Part shown: piece after piece, positions 62,201 to 64,000 of the stretch | Position numbering within the stretch: position 1 is the first letter of the stretch | Layout of the letters: each line of letters starts with the position of its first letter | Assembly: GCF_009496005.1 (NCBI RefSeq) | Contig: NZ_WIBF01000002.1 | Coordinates: 151,503 to 215,502, forward strand | DNA length: 64,000 bases | DNA from: Tritonibacter litoralis | Lineage (GTDB): Bacteria > Pseudomonadota > Alphaproteobacteria > Rhodobacterales > Rhodobacteraceae | Direction of reading: 5' to 3' | Program-made: the position numbers and the translations under genes | The notes under the pieces: generated by a model | Database searches by the model: none | Seen by the model: only the letters and a program-made list of their open reading frames with translations | Told to the model about the DNA's origin: nothing

Positions 62201-63436
62201 TCAGGCTTTGTCGAGCTCAAAGGCGTCGTGCAACGCTTGAACTGCCAATTCCATATACTTCCGATCAATCAAGACCGAGATCTTGATCTCGGACGTTGTG
62301 ATGACCTGGATGTTGATGCCCTCGTTCGACAGGATCTTGAACATTTTTGCCGCCACGCCGGACTGCGACCGCATGCCGATGCCGACAACCGAAACTTTGG
62401 CCACTTCGGTGTCTGCAACCAGCTCGGAATAGTTCAGCTCACCCTGCTCCTTGATCGCGACCAGCGCCTGCTCGGCACGGGCCACCTGATCGGTCGGGCA
62501 GGAGAAGGTCATATCGGTGCGACCATCCTCAGAGATGTTCTGAATGATCATATCCACATTGACGCCCGCATCCGACAAAGAGCCAAAGATGGTGGCCGCG
62601 ATACCGGGTCGGTCCGCAACCGAGATCAGGGTCATTTTTGCTTCGTCACGGGAATAGGCGACGCCGTTTACAACATTGGATTCCATGATTTCCTCCTCGT
62701 CGCAGACCAGGGTGCCGGCCTCGTCGGATTGTTCTTCAAAACTTGAAAGCACACGCAGCTTGACTTTAAACCGCATCGCCAGCTCGACCGAGCGTGTTTG
62801 CAGGACCTTTGCCCCCAGGGATGCCAATTCCAGCATCTCTTCAAAGGCGATTTTGTCCAGTTTACGGGCCTTGGCACAGATGCGGGGATCGGTGGTGTAG
62901 ACCCCATCCACATCGGTATAGATGTCACAGCGCTCAGCCTCAAATGCCGCCGCAAACGCCACAGCCGTGGTATCAGACCCACCGCGCCCCAGCGTTGTAA
63001 TACGACCTTCGGGGCTGATGCCCTGGAAGCCTGCGACGACAGCGACCTTCATACCTTCGCCAAACTTGGCGTTGATATTGTCGGTCGGGATCTCTTCGAT
63101 CCGGGCCTGGCTGTGCGCGTCATTGGTCTTGAGCGGGACTTGCCAGCCCTGCCAGCTGCGCGCAGGTACTCCCATTTCCTGCAGGGTCAGCGCCATCAAA
63201 CCCGCGGTAACATTTTCCCCAGAGGAGACAACCGCATCATATTCACGCGCATCATACAGTGGCGAGGTTTCCCCAACCCAGCCAACCAGCTCGTTCGTCT
63301 TGCCGGACATGGCCGAGACGATGACAATAACGTCATAGCCCTTGGCCACCTCAACGCCCACGCGTTTGGCGGCGCGGCGGATGCGATCCAGATTGGCGAC
63401 GGACGTTCCGCCGAATTTCATCACTAGAACGGGCAT
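62201..63436 (-). CDS. lysC: LysC, aspartate kinase
   Basis: This is a 411-aa enzyme that phosphorylates aspartate, the first step to lysine, threonine, methionine and diaminopimelate. It begins MPVLVMKFGGTSV with the kinase nucleotide motif, and has SSGENVTAGLMAL, TLGRGGSDTTAVAFA and DVDGVYTTDPR. Two ACT domains follow from about residue 265 (MTLISVADRPGIAATIFG and VSVVGIGMRSQSGVA), which normally bind lysine and threonine for feedback control. It stands alone with its own terminator. Confidence 0.97.
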   Translation of the reverse strand: MPVLVMKFGGTSVANLDRIRRAAKRVGVEVAKGYDVIVIVSAMSGKTNELVGWVGETSPLYDAREYDAVVSSGENVTAGLMALTLQEMGVPARSWQGWQVPLKTNDAHSQARIEEIPTDNINAKFGEGMKVAVVAGFQGISPEGRITTLGRGGSDTTAVAFAAAFEAERCDIYTDVDGVYTTDPRICAKARKLDKIAFEEMLELASLGAKVLQTRSVELAMRFKVKLRVLSSFEEQSDEAGTLVCDEEEIMESNVVNGVAYSRDEAKMTLISVADRPGIAATIFGSLSDAGVNVDMIIQNISEDGRTDMTFSCPTDQVARAEQALVAIKEQGELNYSELVADTEVAKVSVVGIGMRSQSGVAAKMFKILSNEGINIQVITTSEIKISVLIDRKYMELAVQALHDAFELDKA

Positions 63437-63582
63437 TGGATAAACCTCCCGTGCGCTCTCGGTTAAAAGTATCGGGCGTCTTTAAACCCGGTACAATGCA
63501 AGCGCAAGAAAAGCAAATTGTAGCAATACAATTGCAAAAAGAACCTTATTTTCAAGGGCGCTGCATGGCGCTCCCCCTTTGG

Positions 63583-64000
63583 TCACGACCGCCAGAACCG
63601 CACCGTCAAAATAGCATAGACCGCCAACAGCTCAAGCCGGCCGATCAACATCGCGATGATCAATATCCATTTGGCTGTATCGTTCAACGGCGCAAAGTTT
63701 CCGGCCGGACCAATGATATCTCCAAGCCCCGGACCGATATTGGCCACTGCGGTGGCAGCGCCTGAAACCGCGGTCACAAAATCCAGCCCCGTCAGCGCCA
63801 AAAGCCAGGCCACAATCCCAAGTGTCAGGACAAAGAACATAAAGAAGGAGATCACCGAGCTCAGAACATCCTGACCTACGGGGCGACCGTCATAGCGCGG
63901 AAAGAACACACCGTGGGGAGAGCGGATCTTTTGGATCTGAACCCGGATGGAGGCAATCAACAGCTGGTAACGGAAGATCTTCACCGAACAGGCCGTAGAT
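63583..64000 (-). CDS. trkH: TrkH-family potassium uptake protein (N-terminal part beyond window edge)
   Basis: Only the C-terminal 138 or so residues of this membrane channel are in the window. The frame continues past the right edge, where it reads STACSVKIFRYQL, the end of the last filter-region motif usually GGCxGSTAC. Three hydrophobic segments follow, with GAATAVANIGPGLG (the fourth pore-loop type repeat, NIGPG) and a final RLELLAVYAILTVRFW. It works with TrkA to take up potassium. An internal GTG at 63984 is not the true start. Confidence 0.9.
   Translation of the reverse strand, partial: STACSVKIFRYQLLIASIRVQIQKIRSPHGVFFPRYDGRPVGQDVLSSVISFFMFFVLTLGIVAWLLALTGLDFVTAVSGAATAVANIGPGLGDIIGPAGNFAPLNDTAKWILIIAMLIGRLELLAVYAILTVRFWRS

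Noticed and set aside
1-64000. CRISPR arrays, insertion sequences, prophage, tRNA or rRNA genes
   Set aside because: No repeat-spacer pattern, transposase, phage protein, att-like repeats or tRNA/rRNA-like sequence was recognised by eye; a tRNA or CRISPR scan was not possible here.

Overview
The window is GC-rich, densely packed alphaproteobacterial DNA. The gene content points to a heterotrophic marine-type Rhodobacteraceae (Roseobacter group): FnrL-type boxes beside cydDC, many TRAP and tripartite tricarboxylate (TTT) transporters, hpa and hmg aromatic-catabolic clusters, and alphaproteobacterial ptsP, lysC and trkH genes. Genus and species cannot be read from it. No rRNA, tRNA, IS element, prophage or CRISPR array was seen, and the whole window looks chromosomal.

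Layout. 1-3.2 kb: cydDC (cut by the left edge) facing an NsrR-like Rrf2 regulator, with an FNR-type box between them. 3.2-9.2 kb: an amino-acid permease, a phasin-like protein and a universal stress protein behind a well-placed FNR box, a chemoreceptor, and an orphan solute-binding protein. 9.4-14.2 kb: a zinc-type alcohol dehydrogenase and an NTF2-FMO fusion, next to an AcoR-like regulator whose AAA+ domain lacks the GAFTGA and Walker B segments. 14.4-24.8 kb: a metallophosphoesterase, then a long leftward homoprotocatechuate (3,4-dihydroxyphenylacetate) meta-cleavage operon, hpaF-E-D-(second dioxygenase)-gabD-(aromatic amino-acid decarboxylase)-hpaG-H-I. It is divergent from hpaR, and a palindrome sits in a good sigma-70 promoter. 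24.8-33.1 kb: a compact unit tctC-B-A, PLP phospho-lyase-like enzyme, APH-type kinase, Tm-1-like protein and SDR, next to an IclR regulator. 33.2-34.7 kb: an aldehyde dehydrogenase under an IclR-type operator. 34.8-41.3 kb: the homogentisate cluster (hmgA, fahA, an MBL-fold protein, an FAD hydroxylase, a DUF2783 protein, and divergent maiA). 41.3-43.5 kb: a second IclR gene and an omega-aminotransferase. 43.8-49.2 kb: LysR, a DadA-like oxidase and a TRAP transporter. 49.2-53.1 kb: a binding-protein, histidine-kinase and two-receiver signalling set. 53.2-58.2 kb: LysR, uraD, uraH and a second TTT transporter. 58.3-64 kb: a GDPD, an intergenic region carrying DnaA-box-like motifs, ptsP, lysC and trkH (cut by the right edge).

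How the parts fit. The hpa operon should take 3,4-dihydroxyphenylacetate to pyruvate and succinate. Its embedded decarboxylase suggests that L-DOPA or tyrosine-derived amines are the true inputs. The hmg cluster takes homogentisate to fumarate and acetoacetate. The aldehyde dehydrogenase at 33.2 kb and the aminotransferase at 42.2 kb lie on either side of the hmg cluster but share a 17-bp operator (16/17 identical), so they look like one amine-to-acid pathway. The kinase and phospho-lyase pair with its own TTT transporter is the best candidate for an undescribed catabolic route. The uraDH-TTT unit suggests uptake of a purine-derived compound by a TTT system.
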